Positions 33,583 through 44,119 of a stretch of DNA of 64,000 nucleotides are shown here, in pieces (position 1 is the first letter of the stretch; every line of letters starts with the position of its first letter). Origin of the DNA: Porpolomopsis calyptriformis (Eukaryota; Basidiomycota; Agaricomycetes; Agaricales; Hygrophoraceae); assembly GCA_951640195.1 (NCBI GenBank), contig OX621174.1, positions 248,001-312,000 of the forward strand, in the 5' to 3' direction. Under the pieces are notes generated by a model, which searched no databases, was not told the DNA's origin, and was given only the letters and a program-made list of their open reading frames with translations. Position numbers and translations under genes: made by a program.

Positions 33583-34559
33583 ACATGGAGCAAAATGTCC
33601 TGAATGCCTTGAGCAATATTCCAACCATCACTGAGCTCTGTGTTCTTGTTCTTTACCTGCTCTCCATCACATACCCGTATATGCGAGTGGTTCGGGGACC
33701 TGGGAAACTAAATATCAATGTTTTGGACCTTGGGCCACTGCACAAACAGGTGCAGACTCACTGTCAAAATATCATAGACGATCCTGAACTCCTACTGTCT
33801 CCTGAGGCATCATATGAAACCGGATCTATGGATGGGCAAAGCTGGCAGTGACCTGAGGCATTCTATGTTGTCCAAAGTATAGCCGCAGACCTCCCTCATC
33901 TTCGTGGAGCAACAGTTGCCTTCTTTAAAGGCGCGTTAGAAACGTGGGGCCGGTTCTCTGCAGAGTTTGAGTCTGGTGGTGCAATAGCATCCCTGTCATC
34001 AGCAGAAAAGGCACTCACGCACATGGAAACTACCAATGATCCCAATGAAGGGGCACTCGGATCATTTCAAGTTCAATCACGGGTTGCGCCATCAATTGGA
34101 TTAGACCAAGGGAATGCGCGATCGATGTATAACCGAAACCAGACAGGGATATACCTCCACAAGCATGCATCAAGGCCACAGGATCAACAGTTCTGTCGTC
34201 GGGAGGCTTGGGTGGTTGATGGTAGTGGTAGGGCAAAAAGAGATCGTGAGGCAATTGCAAAGGCAGACCGGGCTGTGGTGGAAGCAGGGCACTGCAAGGA
34301 TGCTGAACAGCAGAAGAGGAGGGATGATGAAAACGAGCGACTAGATGGTGTCACAGTCATCTTTGACTTCGATAAAATCAGCCCAAACGAATGGACTAAC
34401 CCAAGGCTTGAAGCCCAGCTTAATTGGTTCCGACGAGAAGATTTCCGAGCTGGGATCAAGACTGTAATACCAATGAAGTCCTGCTGCACCAAAAAGAATG
34501 AAAAACTAGCAGCGTTAGGCGATGCGATTGTGAGACACAACAAAAGAGTACATACTTGA
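33583..34559 (+). pseudogene. Transposase-like protein, 3' piece
   Basis: The frame continues from 24499 through the ACGA junction (codon A|AC, then ATG at 33585). It contains an L-D-L-G-P-L-H motif, a long helical part and a T-N-D-P-N-E-G-A-L-G-S motif, where the Glu is a candidate last acid of a DDE-type site. One in-frame TGA lies at 33849-33851, but the same frame stays open to the stop at 34557-34559. In total the unbroken ancestral frame would have about 955 sense codons. Confidence 0.75.
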
Positions 34560-34729
34560 GTACTTGATTGTAGGGGAGATTTCAAGTATTTCATAATACT
34601 ATTACTAACAGACACTGGCCCAAAGCTTTCACAGTCATTTCAGAGCGTCCGATGGCCCGATAGAGCGATTGCGGTTTCAGTGCCATTGATGAGCTGGAAT
34701 TGGCGGAGAATATGCATAAGCGAGACCAT
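34560..34729. other. 3' flank of the transposase-like gene
   Basis: No gene is seen. This is the last stretch before the proposed left end of element C. Confidence 0.3.
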
Positions 34730-35198
34730 TGATACGACTGGGCTGGGCCTGAGCCCTCCAGAAGTGCAAGTAGAGGGAATGTGGTGGTTGCATACAAAGG
34801 CTTCTTCTGTCGTTACATGTCACATCTACTGTAACTAGTCACTATCAATATCAACACATACAAATCATGAATCGGAGTCCAAAGGACCAATAGGTCATAT
34901 CATCTCTCCTCTGGACTGAAATAATGACTGTCCTCAGTCATATCGATTGGAGACAAGTCGAGATGATTGGAGATGAATGAGACGATGTGGGCGACGTTGG
35001 AGAGTATACAGTGTTGAACTGCATTGAAGTCTTGGGTATAAACGAAGGAGAATAGCATTATCTAGAATAAAATGAAAGAAATAGTGAAAATTAAATTTAT
35101 CGAAGTAGCATCGCGTTCGGGGGTGTCGGGGACGTTAGAGACGTTAGAGATGATGATAGGATGCTTGTATTCGTCACGAACGATCGAGGTTTAAAGGC

Positions 35199-37413
35199 CT
35201 AGAATTGTAGAGATTTAAATAGAGAAAATCGACGATGACAGAGTAGTTGGCCTTTGAGGCAAGTCGGAGACTGTAGCGTCGATCGAAGGGTATCTATCCA
35301 GGTTCGGAGAAGTCGCTGGAGTAGTCGGAGACGATCGGGGGATGTAGGGGGACAAGGTTTATACTGAGTACCAGTAGAACGATGGTGTCACGGTCGTAAT
35401 TTTCCTTCTTTTTCTTTATCTTATTGTATGCAAACCTATCTCTTATCTTGGGATTTCCCCCATTTGTTATCGGGATTCCCCACTACTTTATCCATATGCA
35501 GACACACTTCATTTCCGTTATGTTTCAACCCCTTTATGATTCGTCATCGATCACGATGACTCATCCTTATCTCTACCTCATGTTATGTCGCACTGACTCA
35601 CACAGATAAGTAGTCAGTATATAAAGAGTACTTCTGTACGTATCAGACCTTAAGTCTGATTCCTCGTTAGCCTACTCATAACAAGGACTTGGAACCATCT
35701 CTTATATCTCTTGGGACAGAACACCCGAAGTAAAACGCATTCCGAACAACCGGTTTATAACAGATGGGGATAGGGGTAGAGAAGTGCTGGAACAAAGGCG
35801 ATAACGAAGACGAGAGTAATTGCGAGTAGTTGATCGTAGACGAGGGGTGTAGGCAACTGGTTCGATCGCAGAATCGAAGAATTCGGAGCAGTGGAAATGA
35901 CAGAAATAAAATGAAATACTAGTTGGGCATAATAAACAGCGTTCTTGAATAGCTGAGAAATGACCTGGAATATTGATATGACGAAGACAGCGATGGCGAT
36001 GGGATCGACGAGGAGAGTAGGCAAATGCGAAAGGTATGGCGAATTTCGGGTTTTAGAGGTCTTCTTCCTATAGTGCTTTTTATAGGGGGTACTAGTGATC
36101 TGAGTCAAGATAGCACAATGGGAAGTTGTGTCGAAGGTCTGGCTTGTACTTGTGCATGATACGATCGTAGTGGGCATATTTTCGACTGTGGAATATTCGC
36201 TGATCGTAGGGGAATCAAGGAGACGATTTGGGGAAGCAGTAAGAGGGGGATAGCTAGGTGTAACCTCAATAGCTGACGTTTGGGGTGTTTCTTCTTGGCG
36301 GAGATGATCGGGTTCAGTGCTAGTAGTCGCTGGGGATGTCGTGGAATCGATTTCGTGTGAAGAAACATAGACAGCAACAGTGGGAATAGTAATAGGGGCT
36401 GAAATAGACGAAAATGGTAATTCCCCTGTAGAGTGTGACTGTGGCTGTTCAGGATCGTGTAACTCTGCATCTGGAAACGTCGTTGGAGTGTCCTGCATGT
36501 CGTTGGAAGCTAGGACATCAGAGACAACCGAGATCGGAGTGGTAGGTGATGAGGGGGAGGAAAACCTGAAAGTTGGCTGAGTTGTTTGAGGTACTGGAGG
36601 CGAAATCGGAGTCAGGGAAGTGATCGGAATATGGTAGGGGATATCCGTGGGTGCTAGCAATCGAGTTTCGGGAGGCGCTAGAGTCCTAGAAAGAGCTTCG
36701 AAAAAATTGTCCATGAAAGAAGTTAAGTCACTTGATCGAGGAGTAATCGTGGGTTCAGGGAGTGTCCATTTCCGAGTTGTAGAGGTGTCTGGCACTCCGA
36801 ATAGCTGTTGCGATCGGAACTGGAATGAAGACGAGGGGTGGAGAACGAATAGTGCAGCACTATAGACGTCATCTAGGACATAGGGGTCATCTGGATAGTG
36901 GTCTGGAAGCTTTATCTGAAGGCGATTTGATATGTGCGACCAGAGCGATGGCTGGAAGCCTCGAATGAAGGCTCGACTCTGTTCAGAAAGAGAAAGACGA
37001 TGCTTGTTTACTAGAAAATGCGAAATCTTGAGAAAACTGCGATAGTAGACACCAAGATCGACCTCGTTGGTGATCTCTTTGGATCGTTGGAGTCCTATGA
37101 GTGACTCCAAAGCAGTGATCGTGAATCGGGAGTCCTTGCTTGCCTCGGGGTAAAGTTGAAAAATAGCTACCACAAAGTCTTGGTAGCTGAATTGTGAATT
37201 GAACTGAGGGACACCTTCCCATAGATCGAACGTGTCTGTATCAAGGTAACGACAGGCATATTGCTTCTTTAATTGCTCCGATCGAATGTGGCAACTGGAG
37301 AAGAGGGTGTCTAGATCTTGAAAGTAGGGGTAAAGTTCAGTGGGATCCTGATGCCAGGAAAAAGACGGGGCGCTATCGTGGCCTCTGAAAGGCATAAGTG
37401 GCATGGCATCCAT
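35199..37413 (-). pseudogene. Gag-like protein with C-terminal membrane helices (element C), cut by a solo LTR
   Basis: The open part is 37413-35755, about 552 residues from the first ATG. The N-terminal 230 residues match the element B capsid (A-C-R-Y-L-D-T-D-T-F-D-L-W and R-A-F-I-R-G-F-Q-P-S-L-W). No CCHC knuckle is present. A long Ser/Thr/Pro-rich region follows, then two or three hydrophobic segments in the last 100 residues that look transmembrane. The present stop is supplied by the solo LTR at 35386-35762. Without the LTR and one GATGG copy the frame stays open for about 60 more codons to a TAG at 35201-35199. A Gag joined to membrane anchors with no pol is unusual. Confidence 0.6.
35386..35762 (+). 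repeat. Solo LTR (377 bp, TSD GATGG)
   Basis: It begins TGTCAC and ends TAACA, and is flanked by GATGG at 35381-35385 and 35763-35767. Inside are two TGACTCA sites (35557-35563, 35594-35600) and TATATAAA (35618-35625). This is the same arrangement as in the A1/A2 LTRs, so it belongs to a related chromovirus family. The internal region has been lost by LTR-LTR recombination. It lies inside the Gag-like gene of element C. Confidence 0.85.
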
Positions 37414-37528
37414 GCTGTGAACGCAAAAAGAATGGCTAGAAACGAGTAGAAACTGGGGGAGAAGATAATAGGGGGTATAGATAAAGGGGGGATAGACAAA
37501 AGGGGCAGTATCCACGAAAGCTCAAGGC

Positions 37529-37546
37529 CCCTCGCGGTGGGCTCCA
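37529..37546 (-). promoter_or_regulatory. tRNA-type primer-binding site of element C
   Basis: The same TGGAGCCCACCGCGAGGG as in element B, again three bases from the LTR. Confidence 0.65.
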
Positions 37547-37549
37547 GAA

Positions 37550-38122
37550 TGATGCGATGTGGAGCTGTCTGAGCTCTGGGATCTGCCCCGAGAGATGGTG
37601 GGAGGCACAATAGAAAGGAGCTATCAAAGAAATCGTGCAAATCGAAGAAATAGAAGAAATCGGAAATTCGGAGCACTCTCTAGAGTGCTAGAGGTGGTCG
37701 AAGAGGCTCAAACATGAAGGACTAGACGTGGGACGATGGAATCTATCTTCCTTCTCTATGATACAAACATATCTACAAGTAAATATATCTGTGAAAACAA
37801 AGATCCCTTTATATGCTATATAGTAAAGGGATGAGACTTCTGAACGAAGCCACCAGTGAAAGGGTCAATGGGAACGATGGAGAACTACACAATGGACGTC
37901 TGGCTATCAGATGCATCCTTTGATATGAGCTGCGATCGCGAATTGAAGGATCGGAGAATTCGAAGAAATTCGCAGAAATCTGGAGCGTTCGGAGATAAAT
38001 TGCTAGACAGGAAGCCGAATCGCGTAGTCGGGGACATCGTAGCAGTGTAGTGAGCGTCTGGGGGAACACATAGATATATGACACATGTACTCCGGAGCTC
38101 AGGGGACCAAGGGGTCGTATCA
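37550..38122 (-). repeat. 5' LTR of element C
   Basis: 573 bp with TGATGC...GTATCA ends. It shares with the element B LTR the AAAGGG-A/G block near its middle and the end block GGGACCAAGGGGTCGTATCA, but is otherwise diverged. Confidence 0.7.
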
Positions 38123-38301
38123 CCGTGGGAAGCGAACGATTTTGGAACCATGGTTGCCACTCCCCATTATCATCCGCAGTTAACCCAGTCACACCAATCA
38201 CTGCGGAAAGTTGAAAATAGCCTTAGCCTCTCCAGAACCAGATTGGCTTTATAGTTGTCGAGTGGGTTGGCTGGTTTAGATCGTTGGACTTGAATGTACC
38301 A
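38123..38301. other. Short spacer between element C and the 63-bp inverted repeat
   Basis: Nothing recognised. Confidence 0.3.
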
Positions 38302-38739
38302 CATCAGCAAAAGGGCAGAAAACTTTTATGCGGTTTTAGCCCTGGTAAATGCTAAAAGGGAATACATCAGCAAAAGGGTGAGGGGCTTATATTGGTATAT
38401 AAACCTAAAAAGATGAACAAGCGCATATAAGTCTCACAAGGCTGGCGGATACTATACATTGTTCAGCTTTTTTAAAAGGCGTAAAAGTATGGTAGACATT
38501 GTATTTAGTTTTATGGTCCGCAAACTCTGGTAGACCTTTTATCCGACTTTAGCCCTGACAATTGGTAAAGTCTTATAAAAGGTGATACATCTCCCAACAC
38601 AATTTCTTGACTTTTATACACTCTTAACTGGATACAAGGGATGCCAGAGCATAAATCCCCCACCAGATGTGATATCAGAATCTTTGGCTTGCTTGCACTG
38701 GTAATTCACAACAAATTATTGTTCAAATGATAATTTATT

Positions 38740-38960
38740 TGCAATGTAACATGATGCGGCAGTGGTAATGAAAAAAGACAACAGAACATGCAAGTGATAC
38801 GAGATGAGAATACAGTGAAAATGAGTGATATGAGATGAGGATACACTGAGCCCAGGACGAGAAGCCAGCGGGACGGGAATACAGTGAGATGAGAAAGCAG
38901 CGAGATGAGAAGCAGGACAAGAAGGCCAGATGAGAAGGCAGCGAAGGTGAACATATCTGG
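38740..38960. repeat. GAGATGAGAA-type degenerate simple repeat
   Basis: Units such as GAGATGAGAA, GATACGAGATGAG and GGACGAGAAG recur with variation over about 220 bp. Hydrophobic minus-strand frames here are by-products of this composition. Confidence 0.55.
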
Positions 38961-39200
38961 GACGAAAACACATAAGTCTGGAGAAACGAAGTGTTAGAGA
39001 GTGGAAACATCATGGAGTTAGTCTATCAAACAAGGATGCCATGTTAATGGCATGGTATGCAGGTTGCGTGGGTTAATTTCTTTGAGCACCGCAGACGTTA
39101 ATCCCTCCGAAAATCACTAAAGCAACGGAGAGGGAACTTACCTCTTCCTCTGACTCTTTGCCCGGGATGCCGACATGGTCTTGTGGGCACCACCCTTCTT

Positions 39201-41087
39201 TCATTTCCCGCCAGGTTTCGGCGACGGTTGAACCGTCAACCTGTTTATATCCACCAAGGGAGCAGGACTGCCCAACCTGGATGAGCGGTCACTATCATTG
39301 GGGGGTGGGGGGGGTGAGATGTGTTGACGGATAGTGTTTCCTTGTATACCCCTGACTTGTTCGTTGCCCAGGCTTTCATCTTGGGGGGGTCCTTCCATTC
39401 CCTGAGCACTGCGATGACCATCTTGCTCTTGATTATGGTTGCGTGCATTCTCTTGATTGGAATCTTGAGGGTGTTGATTAGCTGGTGCGTCATCCTCCTG
39501 ATACAACTCTTCCATGTCATCCTCAGGCTCACCCTCCATCCCTTTCCCTTCGGTGCGTCGACGGTGGGCCATGCGCCGCATTACTTCAAGATCATCGCAT
39601 TCTGGGTCAGATTCCAGGGTCCGGCAATCATCTCTGCCATAACCATTGCCAAAGGCAGGCACAGCTCTGTAGACATGTCAGTAGGTACAAAACTGGTTGG
39701 ATCGACTTACTGATTCCACCATCCAAGCATTTCCTTGACCCAATGACCGCCAAGCCCCCTATCCGGATCAAAAGCTTTCAAGATGGTGTTGTAGAATACT
39801 TCTAAGTCGAATTTCCCATCTAATTTGTTCCAGGTTTCAACCGAGCTGAGCATAAACTGAGTCTAACAACAGGGTCACTGGTAGTAGCCACACAGCAAGA
39901 CTATCAGTGAACGAACGCACCATTACACAAGTGTATGCGATAGTGCATGGAGTCGGCGCTGTTAGCTGATGGATCTTTGCCTTGTATCCCTTGGTAGATT
40001 TGGTAGCCCTACCAGTTGCCGCAGTGCTAGGCCCCATAAATATGTGTCGATAAACCTTTCCAGTGAGAAATTTCATCAGTGGAATATTATCTGAAGCTAG
40101 AATCAAGTAGTACATACACAGACAAGAACACAGCCACGAAAAAGGCCAACTTCTCATTTATCTGGATCGTATGCAATAGTATCATTGTAAAGAAAGTGAG
40201 GGAACTCCTTGGAACCTACAAAAATTGTAGCGTCATTGATTGCTGCCATAAATCCCCTGTAAAATTTGAGTGTATCAATCCAATAACCTATCTTTGAGAT
40301 GTACTTACTCTGGATCGATATCAAACTCATGAAGGCGACGTTGCAGACATAGCAGATGTGCCATCTGCTTGTGATTGAACCCACGTTGCACTTTGGGGCC
40401 ATGAGGGGTGAGCGCTAGCTCAAAAGCAGCAGTGTCGAAGTCTCCTGCGAGGATGTACTGGATTCCGCGAGTCCAGAGTGAGTAGATATCTTCGCTCCAA
40501 GCATTACTTGCAGCCTGGGACATCTGCGTGGACATTAGCATGGACATGAAAAGTTCCGCAAATACATAACTTACCATGTCCACAAAACGATCCATTATAT
40601 CCGGATCCTTCTCAAAGGTGAAAGCAATATCGAAGAAGTTGGGAATAAGGCTTGAAAAATACTGGTAGAGTCGGACGTGATGTTCTTGGGTGGTCCGCAT
40701 CTGTACGGTCTCATTTGGCCAGGGCCTGTCATAGCCGCATGCAAATTATAAGTAACGGATATAAAATAACAACCTTACCATGGTTCCACCCCTTCCTCCT
40801 CCCAGGCCTTTGTCGCATACTCGTCCTCCATACCATCAAGCAAGACAAGCCTCAGGTCCACAAACAGGTGAATCCCAAGTGGAAACCATCAGGCTGTTTT
40901 CAGATATGGTGCCATCGGATTCGAGTGACTGTGAAGAAATTTGCAGGCATAAAAAACTAGGTGTGGGAGCTACGTACTCAGGTTTTTTGCATTTGCCATT
41001 GGGCCAGGATTCTCCAAGGATGTGAGTTAGAGCGGCAGAGTGGGCATATTCACGTGGTTCCAGAGGGGGAGGTGAGTGCGAAGACAT
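39201..41087 (-). pseudogene. Transposon-linked Agaricomycete protein of unknown function, decayed
   Basis: Reading starts at the ATG at 41087 and ends at TGA 39203-39201 through several exons. Clear introns include one ending ATGACAG near 40728, and GTAAGT...TTTTACAG near 40265-40315. Conserved-looking parts are M-E-D-E-Y-A-T-K-A-W-E-E-E-G, T-T-Q-E-H-H-V-R-L-Y, T-F-E-K-D-P-x-I-M, and W-T-R-G-I-Q-Y-I-L. A Pro- and acid-rich C-terminus closes it. I recognise the family from many Agaricomycete transposon neighbourhoods, but no function is known to me. An in-frame TGA near 40889 and another after the Y-D-P-D-K segment (about 40154) suggest a dead copy. It is divergent from the gene at 41309, with 221 bp between them. 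Confidence 0.5.
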
Positions 41088-41308
41088 GATGGGAGGGAAT
41101 GGGGGTGAAAATTTTGGGGAAGAGGTTTTTATACGAAGTCCAAATTCGGATCAATGATGTAATTGCATGTACAATTGTATTACATTATTTGTACACGCAT
41201 ACATTTACTTCTCAGCGTTTAATGTGAGTCTCTCATTGCTCTACGTACCATCTCATCTCACATTCCTTCCTGTAGCATATATCAATATAATCTCATGCCA
41301 AGCATAGT

Positions 41309-43537
41309 ATGACCTACCTCTGCCCTGGTTGTAGGACACCCTTTGAGTCCGCAAAGGCAACCACAACTCACCAGCAATTTTGCAAACAATACAAATCAGT
41401 TCCCACCACAGTCCTGCAAAAGAGGCAGAGTGATCTTGATGATATACAAGCCCGAAAATCGCGGCAGTATGCTAAGAATGAGCCTCACCATCAGGATGAT
41501 CTTCGAGGACTTAGTGAGGCTGAGATTACGATGATTGCAGTGTGTTCACTTCATTGAAAGATCCTCTAATAATACTGAAAGCAATTCAGCCTGACATACC
41601 TCCAGAATATAGACCATCGGGTCTTCCAATCCGTAGACATCGGCTACCTAAACGGTATCGGGATGAATTACCGCCAGTCGCCCTACCACCAGTCCCTACC
41701 ATCAACCCAATCGCAGCTGCCCATCCCGCCTCTTCCCCAACCACCCAAAAGTTGGTTGAAACACCACCCAATAACTATGGCATATACCGTATTTATTTCG
41801 GCTCAAATTGATGTACAGTGCGCAGTACCCGTATTCGACCATCTTTTACTGTCGCCCTACAATGAGCTCATAGCGACACTTCTTTTTGAGCTTGCTACAT
41901 GGCATGGACTTGCCAAACTACGACTCCACACAGATACGACACTCGGATTCCTTGAGACATCAACAACATGACTTGGCAAGAACTTACAACAATTTACAAA
42001 AGAAACTTCCGAATCTTTCCACACCACCGAGCTCCCGCAGGAAGAGACAGCATAACGACGACGAATGGCAGTCAATCCCAAAGGAAAAAGCAAGGCAGAT
42101 GCGGGAAGTGAGCGGAAAAAAAAAATACTCAACCTGTCGACCTACAAGCTACACACCCTCAGAGACTATGCAAATACAATCCGGCGATATGGAATGACGG
42201 ATAATTATACGACACAAACTGTATGTATTAATAAGTCAATGCATCTTTAGTTCTGATCATTTTTCAGGGTGAGCTAGAGCATCACCGTGTCAAACGGTTT
42301 TATCCAACGACCAATAAGATCAAATACGCTGGTGGTATTGCACAACAACAATGGCGGGAACGACTACTCCATCGGATGAACCAACACGCGCAAGGTCTCG
42401 GGGCATCATGCTTGCGATCTGATGAGGAGAACCTCCCTTTTACCCCTCCCAACATTCACCACCATATGTCAGTGTCTACGAAACAGCACTATGACATTTA
42501 CAAGTGGATTGGTGATCATTCCGATGATCCTGCATATACAGTATATTGTTTCTTTTCATTCACCCCGGAGATATCTTATTCTGACCACTAAAAAAACAGA
42601 ATTTTATAGTTAACCTCAAGAATCATCTCCTCGCGCGTTTGCTGGAGATTTCTAATGATGGGAACGAAGTTGAGTTCACTCCCGCTCAACGACAGACCCT
42701 TCGTTTTGTCAACAACTGGATCTACCATCACAAGTCCCTACGCATCAACTATACTACATACAACCGCCGACAAGATCAAGACTCCATCAACCCTTCAAGT
42801 CACGCTGACGTCATGCTCTTGTCCCATGAAGATGACCTAGTCAACCCTCACCCATATTGGTATGTGCGAGTCATCGGTATATTTTATGTATTCATCCAAC
42901 ATATTACTGATTCACCCACGAGCACCGCAATGAAACCCCACTGAATGGAGGTTCTGTGGGTGCGGTGGTTTGGGCGCAACCTGGATGCCCCCTCTGGCTG
43001 GGCTGCAAAACGACTCCATCAAGTAGGCTTTCTTGCAGCCTCCGATCCAGGCGCCATCAGTTTTGTAGACCCACAAGACGTAATCCGCAGTGTACACCTG
43101 ATACCCTGCTTCGCAAGCGGGCAGGCTTCATGGTATCTGGGACCCTCAGACGTTTGTCAAACTGGGGAAGGAGATGAAGCTTGGGTGTATTATTATGTAA
43201 ACTGGTAAGTATTAATGTTATTACACTACAATTTTGCTGATAATGCTATAGTTTCATTGATAAGGACATGCTGATGCGTTACCGAGGTCACGGGATTGGG
43301 CATAAGGCCACACAAGAGGCCACGCGATGCATTTTTGATGATCGGGACCCTTTGGATGTGGAGACGGTGGGCTCGGGAGATGTAGGTGCAGAGAATGAAG
43401 ACGATGTGGATTGCGAGGAAGTTACTGGTGATGTTGCTAGAGAAGACTCAGATGTTGAGTCAGTGGTTAGTGTTAGCCAATCGGACAATGAATCATCTGG
43501 AGATTTAGATGAAATGGAAGGGTTTGCAGAATTGTAG
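41309..43537 (+). pseudogene. Plavaka-type transposase, internally deleted and decayed
   Basis: The N-terminus begins Y-L-C-P-G-C and carries a zinc-finger-like C-x2-C...H...C motif. A Pro-rich linker follows with the family pattern R-R-x-R-L-P-K-R-Y-R-D-E-L-P-P and N-N-Y-G-I-Y-R-I-Y. Next, without the catalytic core, comes the C-terminal block: F-D-H-L-L, L-A-T-W-H-G-L-A-K-L-R-L-H-T, L-N-L-S-T-Y-K-L-H-T-L, T-T-Q-x-G-E-L-E-H and an acidic tail. Roughly 500 residues of DDE-type core normally sit between. Several stops and frame changes also occur, and small introns are likely near 42220-42267 and 43204-43250. It cannot be an active transposase. Confidence 0.6.
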
Positions 43538-43579
43538 GAACAGAATTTTGCTAAGTACATTGATCTTGCGATGCATACT

Positions 43580-43760
43580 TATTGCTCTTAGTCTGGTGCC
43601 TTGCATGTAAGTATATGTAAAGTGATCGAAATTCTGGCACATATGGTACTAGTATCACCAGGATGGTCTCTAGTTTAAAACAGTAGACTCAGTCTGGTGC
43701 CTCGCATATAAGTACATGTAAAGTGATTGAAATTCTGGCACATATGGTGCCAGGTTGATC
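43580..43760. repeat. Direct repeat of about 70 bp
   Basis: The segment at about 43588-43652 (AGTCTGGTGCCTTGCATGTA...CTGGCACATATGG) recurs at about 43690-43748 with a few transitions. The second copy forms part of the left arm of the palindrome at 43656-44113. Confidence 0.65.
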
Positions 43761-44113
43761 AGTCTGATATTCCACTTAAAAGGTAATATAATTGTACTAC
43801 ATTTCTAGTAGTTGGAATACATTGTGTGCCAAAACTGGTGCTTGGTTTGAATTCGTAATATATTCCCTTTTAGCATTTACCAGGGCTAAAACCGCATAAA
43901 AGTTTTTTGCCCTTTTGCTGATGTATATTATGAATTCAAACCAAGCACTAGTTTTGGCACACAATGTATTCTGACTACCAGAAATTACCTTTTAAGTGGA
44001 ATATCAGACTGATCAACCTGGCACCATATGTGCCAGAATTTCGATCACTTTACATGTACTTACATGCGAGGCACCAGACTGAGTCTACTGTTTTAAACTA
44101 GAGACCATCCTGG
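43656..44113. repeat. Long palindrome with about 200-bp arms and a 63-bp loop
   Basis: The left arm starts CACCAGGATGGTCTCTAG (43656) and the right arm ends CTAGAGACCATCCTGGTG (44113). The arms stay complementary to about 43860 and 43924, with small differences. The loop is exactly the 63-bp inverted-repeat copy described above. Confidence 0.75.
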
Positions 44114-44119
44114 TGTATG

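Larger units (their letters stand above)
34730..38122 (-). mobile_element. Element C: pol-less Gypsy relative of element B
   Basis: The right end is clear: an LTR at 37550-38122 (TGATGC...GTATCA) next to the same 18-base primer-binding site as element B. At the left, sequence ending GGTCATATCA at 34902 is followed by a B-like polypurine region (GTCCAGAGGAGAGA on the minus strand). A TGATACG start at 34730 would make this left LTR only 173 bp and poorly matched to the right one, so it is truncated or recombined. Flanking CCAT and CCGT could be a 4-bp target duplication with one transition. Between the LTRs there is one Gag-like ORF and no protease, RT or integrase. The left boundary is uncertain. 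Confidence 0.55.
38302..43923. mobile_element. Decayed Plavaka-type DNA transposon bounded by 63-bp inverted repeats (proposed)
   Basis: The 63 bases at 38302-38364 and 43861-43923 are inverted copies with one clear mismatch. They begin CATCAGCAAAAGGGC reading inward. They enclose 5.6 kb with two divergent, decayed genes typical of Agaricomycete transposons. No clean target duplication is visible, and the right repeat sits in the loop of a longer palindrome, so the boundaries are tentative. Confidence 0.45.

Noticed and set aside
34330..34902. A full 573-bp left LTR for element C
   Set aside because: The required span overlaps the transposase-like reading frame, and the sequence does not match the right LTR; only the inner end is convincing.
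38706..39013. Hydrophobic minus-strand frames resembling membrane proteins
   Set aside because: Three overlapping frames arise from one degenerate GAGATGAGAA tract; no ATG-supported gene.
38302..43923. A clean target duplication for the 5.6-kb DNA transposon
   Set aside because: Flanks (CC|ACATCAG and CTGATGT|AT) give no identical direct repeat beyond what the palindromic end explains.
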